Assembly: GCA_902763615.1 (NCBI GenBank)
Contig: CACWSX010000004.1
Location: 40,524-104,523, forward strand
Source of the DNA: an uncultured Prevotellaceae bacterium
GTDB lineage: Bacteria > Bacteroidota > Bacteroidia > Bacteroidales > Bacteroidaceae
Reading direction: 5' to 3'
DNA: 64,000 bases
Both the position numbers and the translations under genes were made by a program. The notes below the pieces were generated by a model that saw nothing but the letters and a program-made list of their open reading frames with translations, did no database searches and had not been told where the DNA came from. Positions 53,276-61,412 of the stretch are shown one piece after another (within the stretch, counting starts at the first letter, position 1; each line of letters starts with the position of its first letter).

Positions 53276-53833
53276 TTATTCTACTGTGAATGCAAGGAAT
53301 TTCACGGATTTGTCGCCGATAGCCAGCATACCATGGGGTTTAGTGGCGTCGAAATAGATGCTGTCGCCCTCTTCCAGAATGATGGTCTTGCCGCCGATAT
53401 AGAGCTCCATCTTACCCTCCAGGATAAGATTGAACTCCTGGCCAGGATGCGAGTTCTTATAGATGGTGCGAACACCAGGCTTAGGCTCTACGGTGACGAT
53501 GAATACGTCGGCTTTATGCCCCACAAAACCGCCAACGAGCGACTGATACTTATAAGCCTTTGTGCGCTCGATGGACATACCTTGTCCCTTTCGCGTCACG
53601 TAATATGATTTCATGTGGGGCGACTCAGCGAAGATAAGTTCCTCAGTCGAGACACCGTATTTGTGAGCAATCTTCATCAGGTTAGAAATCGTGATGTCGA
53701 GTTCACCTGCCTCAATCTTCTCGTACTTCTCCGTATCCATCCCGATGGTCTCTGCCATCTCGCTCACAGGAATGTCGAGCACATCGCGTAGTCCGCGCAA
53801 ACGCTCACCTATTTGTTTTAATTGTTCGTCCAT
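53276..53833 (-). CDS. XRE-family regulator with cupin domain
   Basis: 185 residues. N-terminal helix-turn-helix of the XRE type (LKQIGERLRGLRDVLDIPVSEMAE to about residue 65) and a C-terminal cupin (about 105-182: PGQEFNLILEGKMELYIGGKTIILEEGDSIYFDA) that probably binds a small effector. Directly upstream of the acyl-CoA synthetase it likely controls. It breaks the run of arginine and proline genes and has 33 bases before it to proC. Confidence 0.87.
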   Translation of the reverse strand: MDEQLKQIGERLRGLRDVLDIPVSEMAETIGMDTEKYEKIEAGELDITISNLMKIAHKYGVSTEELIFAESPHMKSYYVTRKGQGMSIERTKAYKYQSLVGGFVGHKADVFIVTVEPKPGVRTIYKNSHPGQEFNLILEGKMELYIGGKTIILEEGDSIYFDATKPHGMLAIGDKSVKFLAFTVE

Positions 53834-53866
53834 ATCTTTTTTACTTCTTATTTATACATCTTACCA

Positions 53867-54646
53867 TTATTTTGCTCCCGCTTTCAGTCCTCGGATGACG
53901 GCCGAGGTAAAGCCGGCATGTTCCATCTCGTTGAGACCCTTGATGGTTACACCACCAGGAGTCGTCACAAGGTCGATGGCTGCTTCGGGATGCAACCCGC
54001 TGGCTTCGAGTAGTTCTACGGCACCTTTCATCGTCTGCATAACAATGGCTTTAGCATCATCGGCCTTGAATCCTAGTTCTACACCACCTTCAGCTGCTGC
54101 ACGGATATAACGCATGGCATAGGCGATACCACAGGAGGCCAGGGTTGTGCCGGCAGCAAGGTGCTGCTCATCGGTGATCAGTGTGCTGCCCATTTCATTA
54201 AAAATGTCGATCACAGTCTGGGTGTCTTGTTCGGATGCTCCGACAGGCACAACAAAAGTCATAGAGGCCATCTCAGCAATTGCAATGTTGGGAATCACGA
54301 GGAATAGGGGAGGACATTGCTCGCCTAGCCATTCCTTGATGTTTGCTGAGGAAATGCCGGCTGCAATCACTATCAGAATCTGCTTCTTGGGATTTAGTTC
54401 GGGTTTGATGTCTTCCAGCACCCGCTCCACGAGCCAAGGCTTGACAACAACGCAGACGATGTCAGCTGTATCTGCTGCTAATTTATTATCTGTCGTCACA
54501 CTGACACCAGTCTCTGCAAACTTTTCCACCACAGCCTGTGAGGGATCGCTGACGGTGATGTCTTCGTTTTTGAATTGTTGGCCTTTGATGAGACCCTCAA
54601 CGGTGGCGCCACCCATGGCACCTGCACCTATCACTGCTATTTTCAT
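53867..54646 (-). CDS. proC: Pyrroline-5-carboxylate reductase
   Basis: Last step of proline synthesis. N-terminal Rossmann motif IGAGAMGGATVEGL and the C-terminal dimer region with LVTTPGGVTIKGLNEME, the proC signature. 259 residues. Six bases after argD. With proA and proB in the same run, the whole route from glutamate to proline is in this island. Confidence 0.94.
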   Translation of the reverse strand: MKIAVIGAGAMGGATVEGLIKGQQFKNEDITVSDPSQAVVEKFAETGVSVTTDNKLAADTADIVCVVVKPWLVERVLEDIKPELNPKKQILIVIAAGISSANIKEWLGEQCPPLFLVIPNIAIAEMASMTFVVPVGASEQDTQTVIDIFNEMGSTLITDEQHLAAGTTLASCGIAYAMRYIRAAAEGGVELGFKADDAKAIVMQTMKGAVELLEASGLHPEAAIDLVTTPGGVTIKGLNEMEHAGFTSAVIRGLKAGAK

Positions 54647-54651
54647 AATCT

Positions 54652-55791
54652 TCAGTCTTCCTCTGGTTTAACTCTGATCAACCTCTCAATAAAGTCATCG
54701 GCCTCTGCTTTTGTGAGACAGAGTGGCGGCAACAGACGCAGAATGTTCTGTCCGGCGCAGCCTGTAAAGCAGTGCTCATGTTTGATGAGGGGTTTACGTA
54801 CCATTGCGTGGGGCATATCCAACTCAATGCCAATCATCAGTCCGCGGCCTCGTACCTCTTTGATGTGCGAGCTGCCAATATTACGAATGCCTTCCATGAG
54901 GTAGTCACCTATGACGCGGGCATTCTCCACCAGTCCCTCATCCTCGAACACATCAAGAACAGCGAGGGCTGCAGCACAGGCTAGATGATTGCCGCCAAAG
55001 GTGGTTCCCAACTGTCCGTAGACGGGTTCGAAATCAGGTGAGATAAGTACGGCCCCCATAGGGAATCCGTTGGCGATGCCCTTAGCTACAGTGATGATGT
55101 CAGGCTTGATACCCAGCCACTGGTGAGCAAAGAACTTGCCACTTCGTCCGTAGCCACATTGTATTTCGTCGCAGATCAGCACAGCTCCGTAACGTTTGCA
55201 GGCATATGCCAAACCTTGAGCGAACTCTGGTGTGGCCATTTGAATGCCACCCACACCCTGGATGCACTCCAGAATAACGGCTGCAACGCCACCTTTTGAT
55301 AGCTCACGCACCCACGGCTCCAGATCATTCAACGGCAGGAAGCGCACATGGTGGTTATCGTTGATGGGGGCCACGATCTTTGGATTGTTTGTCACCTCCA
55401 CAGCTAGTGAGGTACGTCCGTGGAAGGCTTTCTCACAACTTAGTACACGGGTGTTTCCTGTCTTGAAAGATGCCAACTTTAGGGCGTTTTCATTGGCTTC
55501 AGCACCTGAGTTAATCAGGAACAACTGATAGTCGTCATAACCACAGATCTTTCCTAGACGTTCTGCGAGTTGCACCTGCAACTTATTAATCACCGAATTG
55601 GAATAGAACCCAATCTTACTGAGCTGTTCGGTCACCTTCTCTATATAATGTGGATGAGAGTGTCCGATGCTGATCACAGCATGGCCACCATAGAGGTCAA
55701 GATATTCCTGGCCTTTCTCGTCCCATACCTTGCAGCCCTTACCCTTTACGATGTTCACGTCGAAGAGCGGATATACATCGAATAGTTTCAT
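54652..55791 (-). CDS. argD: Acylornithine aminotransferase
   Basis: Class III PLP aminotransferase converting N-acylglutamate semialdehyde to N-acylornithine. CDEIQCGYGRSGKFF holds the Asp that binds PLP; the lysine is in IITVAKGIANGFPMG. 379 residues. Given the succinyl-type transcarbamylase, the natural substrate is probably the N-succinyl form. It has its own promoter separating it from argC. Confidence 0.9.
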   Translation of the reverse strand: MKLFDVYPLFDVNIVKGKGCKVWDEKGQEYLDLYGGHAVISIGHSHPHYIEKVTEQLSKIGFYSNSVINKLQVQLAERLGKICGYDDYQLFLINSGAEANENALKLASFKTGNTRVLSCEKAFHGRTSLAVEVTNNPKIVAPINDNHHVRFLPLNDLEPWVRELSKGGVAAVILECIQGVGGIQMATPEFAQGLAYACKRYGAVLICDEIQCGYGRSGKFFAHQWLGIKPDIITVAKGIANGFPMGAVLISPDFEPVYGQLGTTFGGNHLACAAALAVLDVFEDEGLVENARVIGDYLMEGIRNIGSSHIKEVRGRGLMIGIELDMPHAMVRKPLIKHEHCFTGCAGQNILRLLPPLCLTKAEADDFIERLIRVKPEED

Positions 55792-55815
55792 ATCGTCAAG
55801 TCATTATAATTCGTG

Positions 55816-55830
55816 TGCAAAGATACTGCA
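55816..55830 (-). promoter_or_regulatory. argD -7 element inside a TGCA-N7-TGCA word
   Basis: TATCTTTG on the minus strand (55825-55818) is the -7 element, 26 bases before the argD start. It lies inside TGCA-N7-TGCA (55816-55830), similar to the TGCA-N6-TGCA palindrome before argR, so it may be an ArgR operator. Confidence 0.4.
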
Positions 55831-55903
55831 AAATTCCGATAAACTGTCACTTTCGCACGTCTTTTTATTAATTTGCAAATCTTTTCCTTCTGTTGCCAAG
55901 TCT

Positions 55904-56869
55904 TTAGAATGCTGAGGCTTTCAGGCGAAGACCTGCGGTTTCGTTGATACCGAACATAATGTTCATGTTCTGCATGGCCTGGCCGACAGCGCCTTTTAAC
56001 AGGTTGTCGATGCATGAGGTGACAAGCAGCTTGTTGTCGTATTTTTCAACATGTACCAGCGCCTTGTTGGTGTTTACCACCTGTTTCAGGTCGATGGCCT
56101 TTTCGCTATAGTGGGTGAAGGCCGCATCACGATAGAAGTCCTTGTACGCTTCGATCACATCTTCCACTGGGGCTGGCGTTTTGACTACCGCTGTACAGAA
56201 AATACCGCGGGCAAAGTCGCCACGATAAGGGATGAAGTCGATATCGGCATCGAGGTAGCCTTGTACTTGTTTCAGACTTTGACGGATCTCCGCGATATGC
56301 TGATGCGTGAAGGGCTTGTAGATGCTCAGATTGTTATTACGCCAAGAGAAATGCGTGGTGGCACCAGGTTTCTGTCCGGCACCTGTAGAACCGGTGATAG
56401 CATTAACGGCCACGTCCTCCTTGAGCAGGTTCAGGTGGGCTGCAGGTAGCAAGGCAACCTGAATGCATGTCGCAAAACAGCCAGGGTTAGCGACATGCTG
56501 GGCCTGGGCAATCTCGGCCTTGTTGATTTCAGGCAGGCCATAGACATAGTCGTGGCTGCCTTGGATACGGAAGTCCTGGGCCAAATCGATGATCTTCACA
56601 TGGTTGGGGATAGTGTGCTCCTTCAAAAAGGCCTCACTCTTACCATGGCCGAAACAGAAGAATACAACGTCGATATCCTCGAAGGGCATCTGATCGGTGA
56701 ACTTCAAGTCTGTCTCGCCGATGAGTCCTTCGTGCACATCGCTAACGAGATTGCCAGCATTGCTCTCGGAGTTGGCAAAGATTATTTCAGCCTCTGGATG
56801 GTTCAGCAGCAGACGAATAAGTTCTCCGCCTGTGTACCCTGCCGCACCTAATATTCCTACCTTAATCAT
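55904..56869 (-). CDS. argC: N-acylglutamyl-phosphate reductase
   Basis: Reduces N-acyl-gamma-glutamyl phosphate to the semialdehyde. Rossmann motif GAAGYTGGELIRLL at the start, catalytic Cys in NPGCFATC, and HQHIAEI as the family's His motif. 321 residues is typical of the short form. The ATG at 56869 overlaps the argG stop (ATGA). Confidence 0.94.
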   Translation of the reverse strand: MIKVGILGAAGYTGGELIRLLLNHPEAEIIFANSESNAGNLVSDVHEGLIGETDLKFTDQMPFEDIDVVFFCFGHGKSEAFLKEHTIPNHVKIIDLAQDFRIQGSHDYVYGLPEINKAEIAQAQHVANPGCFATCIQVALLPAAHLNLLKEDVAVNAITGSTGAGQKPGATTHFSWRNNNLSIYKPFTHQHIAEIRQSLKQVQGYLDADIDFIPYRGDFARGIFCTAVVKTPAPVEDVIEAYKDFYRDAAFTHYSEKAIDLKQVVNTNKALVHVEKYDNKLLVTSCIDNLLKGAVGQAMQNMNIMFGINETAGLRLKASAF

Positions 56870-58068
56870 CTCTTTTCGTCTTTGTGAATGCCATAGTAAA
56901 CACGTAGCGGTGTGGAACTGACTTTGATAAAACCCTTGGCTTCGTCAGCAGTCCAACCTGTCTGCGTCTCTCCATATTCGCCTAACTTGCTCTTGGTCAG
57001 ATCGTTGTCGGAATCGACACCTACCGTCTCGAAGCCGTATGGACGCAACTTTAGGATGGCTGTACCTGTCACATTGCGCTGGCTGGAGGTCAGCATGGCC
57101 TCGATATCAGGCATGACGGGCTCCAGATATTGGCTCTCGTGGAGGAACATGCCGTACCAGTTGGCTACCTGGTCCTTCCAATATTGCTGCCACTTTGATA
57201 GTGTGGACTTCTCCAACAGGCGATGAGCCTCGATGATGAGTTTGGGCGCAGCAGCCTCAAAGCCTACGCGACCCTTGATGCCGATAATGGTATCGCCCAC
57301 ATTGGCGTCACGACCAATTGCATACGAAGCGCCGATTTCCTCGATTTTCTGGATGGCCTTGATCCTGTCGTCGAACGGCTCGCCATTGACAGCCACGATC
57401 TCGCCTTTCTCGAAAGTAATCTTTAGTGTGGCCTCCGGCTCCTTCGCAGTGACATGCTTCAGATAGGCCTCCTCGGGTAGCCCCTGTGTGGCATCAAGCA
57501 GTTCGCCGCCGCAGATGCTGGTGCCCCAGATACCGACATTATAGCTGTATTTCAGTTTCGTGAAGTCGGCGAAGAATCCATGTTCGTTCAGGTAATCCAC
57601 CTCCTCCTTACGCGTGAGCTTCTTATCACGTGTCAGAGTGATAATTTCCACACCTGGCGCCATCACAAGGAAAGTCATGTCGAAGCGGATCTGGTCATTG
57701 CCAGCTCCTGTGCTTCCGTGTGCGATAGCATCTGCACCGATTTCCTTGGCATAGCGGGCTATGGCAATGGCCTGGAAGATACGTTCGCTGGAGACTGAGA
57801 TGGGGTAACAATTATTACGCAGCACATTGCCGAAAATCATATATTTCAGTGATTTGGCATAATATTCTTGTGTTACGTCGAGGGTTACATACTGAACGGC
57901 TCCCAGTTTATATGCGTTCTCTTCGTTGGTTTTCAACTGTTCTGCGCTGAATCCACCCGTGTTGGCGCAGGCTGCGTAAACATCCCAGCCGTCCTGGGCT
58001 AACTTCATGACTGTGTAGGAGGTGTCGAGGCCTCCGGAAAATGCGACTACTACTTTCTTGTTTGCCAT
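56866..58068 (-). CDS. argG: Argininosuccinate synthase
   Basis: Joins citrulline and aspartate with ATP. The N-type ATP pyrophosphatase loop is AFSGGLDTSYTV and HGSTGAGNDQIRFD is the citrulline/ATP motif. 400 residues, normal. Between the GNAT gene (13-base gap) and argC. Confidence 0.95.
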   Translation of the reverse strand: MANKKVVVAFSGGLDTSYTVMKLAQDGWDVYAACANTGGFSAEQLKTNEENAYKLGAVQYVTLDVTQEYYAKSLKYMIFGNVLRNNCYPISVSSERIFQAIAIARYAKEIGADAIAHGSTGAGNDQIRFDMTFLVMAPGVEIITLTRDKKLTRKEEVDYLNEHGFFADFTKLKYSYNVGIWGTSICGGELLDATQGLPEEAYLKHVTAKEPEATLKITFEKGEIVAVNGEPFDDRIKAIQKIEEIGASYAIGRDANVGDTIIGIKGRVGFEAAAPKLIIEAHRLLEKSTLSKWQQYWKDQVANWYGMFLHESQYLEPVMPDIEAMLTSSQRNVTGTAILKLRPYGFETVGVDSDNDLTKSKLGEYGETQTGWTADEAKGFIKVSSTPLRVYYGIHKDEKR

Positions 58069-58081
58069 ATTTTTGTTATTA

Positions 58082-58690
58082 TTATTGTTCTTCTAATTCT
58101 TGCAGATGACGAATGCGTGAGAGTGCTTCATCGGGAATCTTAGCAGGCAGATGTTCTGTCGGATCGTAGAGCATCGCTGTGCAGATGCAGTATTTGCGAC
58201 CTGTACGATGTAGCACGTCGACATTGACGCAGCCCTCGCAGCCTTTCCAGAAGGCTTCGTCTTCTGTCAGGTCAGCAAAAGTAACGGGCTGATAGCCTAA
58301 GGCTGTGTTCATCGCCATGACAGCAGCGCCACTTGTCAAAGAGAAAATCTTGGCATGAGGCCAACGGGTTCGGGCTAAGGTGAATGTCATATCCTTGATG
58401 CGCTTTGCGACATGGTGCCCACGGAAGTCTGGGTGTACAATCAGACCAGAGGTTGTCACATATTGCTGGTTTTCCCAGGTTTCGATATAACTGAATCCTG
58501 CGAACCGGCCGTCTTTCGTCAAGGCGATGACCGCCTTTGCCTCTAACATTTTTTTCGCCAGATATTCATGTGTGCGTTTTGCGATGCCGGTGCCTCGAAC
58601 TTTTGCAGCGTCAGCAATTGTTTCTAAGATGGTGTCGACGTACTTCTCGTGCTCCGGCCCAGCAATTAATACTTCAATTTCTTGTTCCAT
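58082..58690 (-). CDS. GNAT acyltransferase, candidate N-succinylglutamate synthase
   Basis: 202 residues with a GNAT fold: acyl-CoA-binding motif VHPDFRGHHVAKRIKD, and a later MNTALGYQPVTF segment, plus a cysteine-rich C-terminal block (WKGCEGCVNVDV, KYCICTAM) not seen in ordinary GNATs. It lies between argR and argG in the island that lacks any argA or argJ. The likely role is N-acylation of glutamate, the first step of the succinylated pathway; I recall that a Bacteroides homologue in the same gene order was proposed for this step from fitness data. Not proven for this protein. Confidence 0.75.
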   Translation of the reverse strand: MEQEIEVLIAGPEHEKYVDTILETIADAAKVRGTGIAKRTHEYLAKKMLEAKAVIALTKDGRFAGFSYIETWENQQYVTTSGLIVHPDFRGHHVAKRIKDMTFTLARTRWPHAKIFSLTSGAAVMAMNTALGYQPVTFADLTEDEAFWKGCEGCVNVDVLHRTGRKYCICTAMLYDPTEHLPAKIPDEALSRIRHLQELEEQ

Positions 58691-58729
58691 GGAATTTATC
58701 GTATAAGTCGATTATTGCGTAAGAGTGAA

Positions 58730-59206
58730 TTATCTCATGTTGGGGATGATGTCATGCAGGGCTTCAATCACTTCCTTGTGCCTGATGCCTTCTTTGATAA
58801 CGATGAAGATTGTGTCATCGCCAGCAATGGTACCAATGATTTCGGGAATGTCGCTGCTATCAATGTTCCATGCGATAGCACTGGCATAGCCAGGACGTGT
58901 TTTGATGACACCCATGTTGCCAGAAAAGTTGATGCTGACAAACCCTGGCACCTGCATCATCTCTTTAATGTTGCTTGGTGTGGATATGCGTTTGTACATC
59001 GTGTCATTGGGCAAAACATAGATGTAACTGCCGCCCATTGTGGCAGCCTTGGCCACCTTTAATTGCTTGAGATCGCGGCTGAGTGTAGCTTGCGTGAGTT
59101 TGAAACCTTCTTTCTGAAGCGCATTGAGCAGCTCATCCTGACTGCCAAGTTGTTGACTTGAAATGATAAGTCGGAGCGCCTCTAAACGGTTGTTCTTTTC
59201 CTTCAT
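58730..59206 (-). CDS. argR: Arginine repressor ArgR
   Basis: 158 residues from ATG 59206. N-terminal winged helix (RLEALRLIISSQQLGSQDELL to LSRDLKQLKV) with the ArgR recognition helix TQATLSRD, and a C-terminal arginine-binding domain with GTIAGDDTIFIVI, whose DD pair binds arginine. Controls arginine genes in response to arginine. The frame extension to 59245 starts with TTG inside the promoter and is rejected. It is upstream of, and probably transcribed with, the GNAT and argG. Confidence 0.92.
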   Translation of the reverse strand: MKEKNNRLEALRLIISSQQLGSQDELLNALQKEGFKLTQATLSRDLKQLKVAKAATMGGSYIYVLPNDTMYKRISTPSNIKEMMQVPGFVSINFSGNMGVIKTRPGYASAIAWNIDSSDIPEIIGTIAGDDTIFIVIKEGIRHKEVIEALHDIIPNMR

Positions 59207-59228
59207 CTTGGTATATTTATTCAAAAAT

Positions 59229-59289
59229 CGGATGCAAAAGTACAACTATTTTTGCATCCGACCAAATATTTCTGCATATTTTTGCAGAA
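59229..59289 (-). promoter_or_regulatory. argR promoter with two palindromes
   Basis: On the minus strand TTTG (59266-59263), 20 bases, TACTTTTG (59242-59235) is a full promoter. Palindrome 1 (CGGATGCAAAA at 59229-59239 with TTTTGCATCCG at 59250-59260) covers the -7 element. Palindrome 2 (TTCTGCA at 59270-59276 with TGCAGAA at 59283-59289) lies just upstream of the -33. These are probably ArgR operators for autoregulation. Confidence 0.55.
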
Positions 59290-59311
59290 CTTCCTGAATG
59301 TTTTTGTTTTA

Positions 59312-59911
59312 CTATCTCTTCATATCGAAGCCAATACGTACGCCATCGTATTGTTTGCTGAGATTACCAATGGTCTGAAGGTTGGCATTGCCGCTAAGAG
59401 CTGACATCGTTTGAAGCACGGTCAGCAGTTTCTTGGCTTCAAACAGAATGGAGATGCCATTGATTTCCCGTTTGGTGTAGCAGTTGATAGATAGCAACAG
59501 GCCTTTTAACTTGATTTGCTGCGATGCTTCGTCGAAGGTGTAAGTACCACTGAAGTTTGTGCCAGCAATCTTCGATGAGAAGGTCCCGTCCTGATTGAAG
59601 GTGATTTGAGTGTTGCTGGCAGAAATGCCGACCTGCTGATAGTAAGGCTTTACTTTTTCCTCAATTTGAGCAGCAGCGACCTCGCCACCGGCCTTAGCTA
59701 GAAGATTCTCACTGGTAAATGCACAGCCAGGACCATTGTAGGTCCAAGAGCCGATAAGGTTCTGGGCTGATACCTTGTCAAGACCAATAACGCTGGTAAT
59801 GGCGTTTATAACACTTCCGTTCTGGATGGCACTGAGTACCTGGTTCATATTTCCACAACTGGTCATCAGCGTGCAAGCAACCGCTACAAATAAAAATTGT
59901 ATTTTCCTCAT
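59312..59911 (-). CDS. DUF4923-like lipoprotein
   Basis: 199 residues, lipobox MTSC (Cys19). The mature part has a helical segment (LSAIQNGSVINAITSVIG) then a lipocalin-like block, LIGSWTYNGPGCAF, FNQDGTFSS, GTYTFDE, as in the DUF4923 family of Bacteroidales. Function unknown; probably periplasmic or at the outer membrane inner face. Single gene with its own promoter, converging on nothing and followed by argR's promoter region. Confidence 0.78.
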   Translation of the reverse strand: MRKIQFLFVAVACTLMTSCGNMNQVLSAIQNGSVINAITSVIGLDKVSAQNLIGSWTYNGPGCAFTSENLLAKAGGEVAAAQIEEKVKPYYQQVGISASNTQITFNQDGTFSSKIAGTNFSGTYTFDEASQQIKLKGLLLSINCYTKREINGISILFEAKKLLTVLQTMSALSGNANLQTIGNLSKQYDGVRIGFDMKR

Positions 59912-59952
59912 GTCTTTATTTAATGATTGTTATTTTTGACCTCAAATCGTTG

Positions 59953-59983
59953 CAAAGTTACGAACTTTTCCCCCAATTACAAC
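59953..59983 (-). promoter_or_regulatory. Promoter of the DUF4923-like gene
   Basis: TAACTTTG (59960-59953) with GTTG (59983-59980) 19 bases upstream on the minus strand. The 129-base gap to the next gene holds nothing else. Confidence 0.5.
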
Positions 59984-60040
59984 CGTTTTATCAGAAATTA
60001 ACAAAGAAATGCCCCTTAGCCTCTTTAATATCAGGTTTGG

Positions 60041-60508
60041 TTATTTCGTCATTTTCATGACATCGTCTAAGGTAAAGTTGCCTGAGAAGATCATCACTGT
60101 TGCGCTGTCATCTTCGTCCATTAACATGACAACTACGGACTGTTGCTTGCCTACGCAGTGGTAGATATCCACCTTGTCGCCATCTTCTCTGATCTGCATC
60201 AGCACTTCATACTTGTCATGCGCAAGAATGTCCTTCACGTCATTCCTCAGTTTGGCACGTGCCGTCTTTTCTTCTGAGCTGATAATCTGTATGCCTGTCA
60301 GTTTGCTGGCCAGGCTTTTCGTATCCACACCAGGCACCGAAGGCATAGATGCTTTGCTGGCCATCCCTAACATATATTTGGAAATGTACACGTACGACAC
60401 GTTCTTCATGTCAGCATATTTTTCGAATGCCTTAACCTGGGCGTTGACGGTGAGACTTGCCATTGCCACCATGATGCAAAGCAGTGTTCTTATCATTTTC
60501 TGTTTCAT
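60041..60508 (-). CDS. DUF4252 protein (copy B)
   Basis: 155 residues with a type I signal peptide (cleaved near VNAQ). DUF4252 proteins are short secreted or lipid-anchored proteins of Bacteroidetes, often next to ECF sigma factors; no activity is known. Conserved blocks shared with copy A at 62221-62721: the F-x-K-x-A opening, V-x-x-V-x-I-x-K, SSEEK/TSEEK, and a closing strand with V-x-x-G-x-x. Last gene of the five-gene cassette, two bases after the membrane-protein stop. Confidence 0.8.
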   Translation of the reverse strand: MKQKMIRTLLCIMVAMASLTVNAQVKAFEKYADMKNVSYVYISKYMLGMASKASMPSVPGVDTKSLASKLTGIQIISSEEKTARAKLRNDVKDILAHDKYEVLMQIREDGDKVDIYHCVGKQQSVVVMLMDEDDSATVMIFSGNFTLDDVMKMTK

Positions 60509-60509
60509 G

Positions 60510-60908
60510 TTATTTCAATACTTTTAGTTGTTTGTTTAATGTGTTCTCGGCCTTGTCGCTCAGGGCTTTTGCCTTTTCCAGATGCCCCATGCCCTTGTTC
60601 AGGTTGGCTGCCAGAAGGTTCAAGGCGCGTTCTGCCTCCTGTTGTGCCAGCACAGGGTCCTGATAGGTGTCCTGTTCAGCAAGATTCACAGGCTCGTCCA
60701 GTCGCAGATAGTGATATCCCACACCAATGACGAGGGCGACGCTGGCGGCAACAGCTGTATAGCGCACGACGCTGGGCAGCAGGCGACGGCGCTGGGCCCT
60801 TTGTTTCCTCTCCTCTTGCTCCCACTCGTCAATCTTGGCCGACAGTCGTTCTTCCAGACCTTCAGGGATGGGGATTTGTTCTAACGCTTTATCATTCAGT
60901 TCGTCCAT
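60510..60908 (-). CDS. Putative anti-sigma-like membrane protein
   Basis: 132 residues. A charged N-terminal cytoplasmic part (LEERLSAKIDEWEQEERKQR) is followed by one membrane helix (YTAVAASVALVIGVGYHYL, about 50-70) and a periplasmic helical tail. The start overlaps the sigma gene's 3' end by 13 bases. Single-helix proteins encoded right after an ECF sigma are usually its anti-sigma; the sequence itself has no clear zinc-binding anti-sigma motif. Confidence 0.7.
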   Translation of the reverse strand: MDELNDKALEQIPIPEGLEERLSAKIDEWEQEERKQRAQRRRLLPSVVRYTAVAASVALVIGVGYHYLRLDEPVNLAEQDTYQDPVLAQQEAERALNLLAANLNKGMGHLEKAKALSDKAENTLNKQLKVLK

Positions 60909-61408
60909 GTCTTGGTGATATTTTGGAATTGTTGTTTAAGTTTCTTTTTCGCTCGCATCACGATGATGCGGATATTGCCTTGCGAGAGTCCTGTGTCGCT
61001 TTCTATCTCTTCGTAGGAGCGGTCTTCCATCAGGTGCATCTGGATAATCTTCGCGTCTCGTTCTGACAGTTGCCGGATGAGTCCTTCCACCTGTTGGACC
61101 TCGTCTCGAGAGCCTATCTGTTCGTCGAGGCTCCGTTCGTCAGGAGGCGACGCATGGGCTTCTATATCCTCGGAGGCGTCAATGTGTTTATGGCGCCGTT
61201 GGTCGACGAACAGGTTTTTCATTATGGTCACAAGATAAGCCTGCATGTCTGCCTCCTCTTTCAGGTCGTCGCGCTTCTGCCACAGTTTCAGATACATGTC
61301 CTGAAGCAGGTCTTCGGCATCCAGCGCATTGCCTGTCAGATAATAAGCAACTCTGTAGAGCAGCTTATAGTGAGGCATGAACCGTTGCTTGAACTCCCTC
61401 GCGTCCAT
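60896..61408 (-). CDS. ECF-type RNA polymerase sigma factor
   Basis: 170 residues with sigma region 2 (LYRVAYYLTGNALDAEDLLQDMYLKLWQ) and region 4 (LIRQLSERDAKIIQMHLMEDRSYEEIESDTGLSQGNIRIIVMRAKKKLK). Regions 1 and 3 are missing, as in the ECF group. It directs RNA polymerase to a small regulon, likely including its own operon (see the candidate promoter at 62781-62806). Confidence 0.9.
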   Translation of the reverse strand: MDAREFKQRFMPHYKLLYRVAYYLTGNALDAEDLLQDMYLKLWQKRDDLKEEADMQAYLVTIMKNLFVDQRRHKHIDASEDIEAHASPPDERSLDEQIGSRDEVQQVEGLIRQLSERDAKIIQMHLMEDRSYEEIESDTGLSQGNIRIIVMRAKKKLKQQFQNITKTWTN

Positions 61409-61412
61409 TCAG

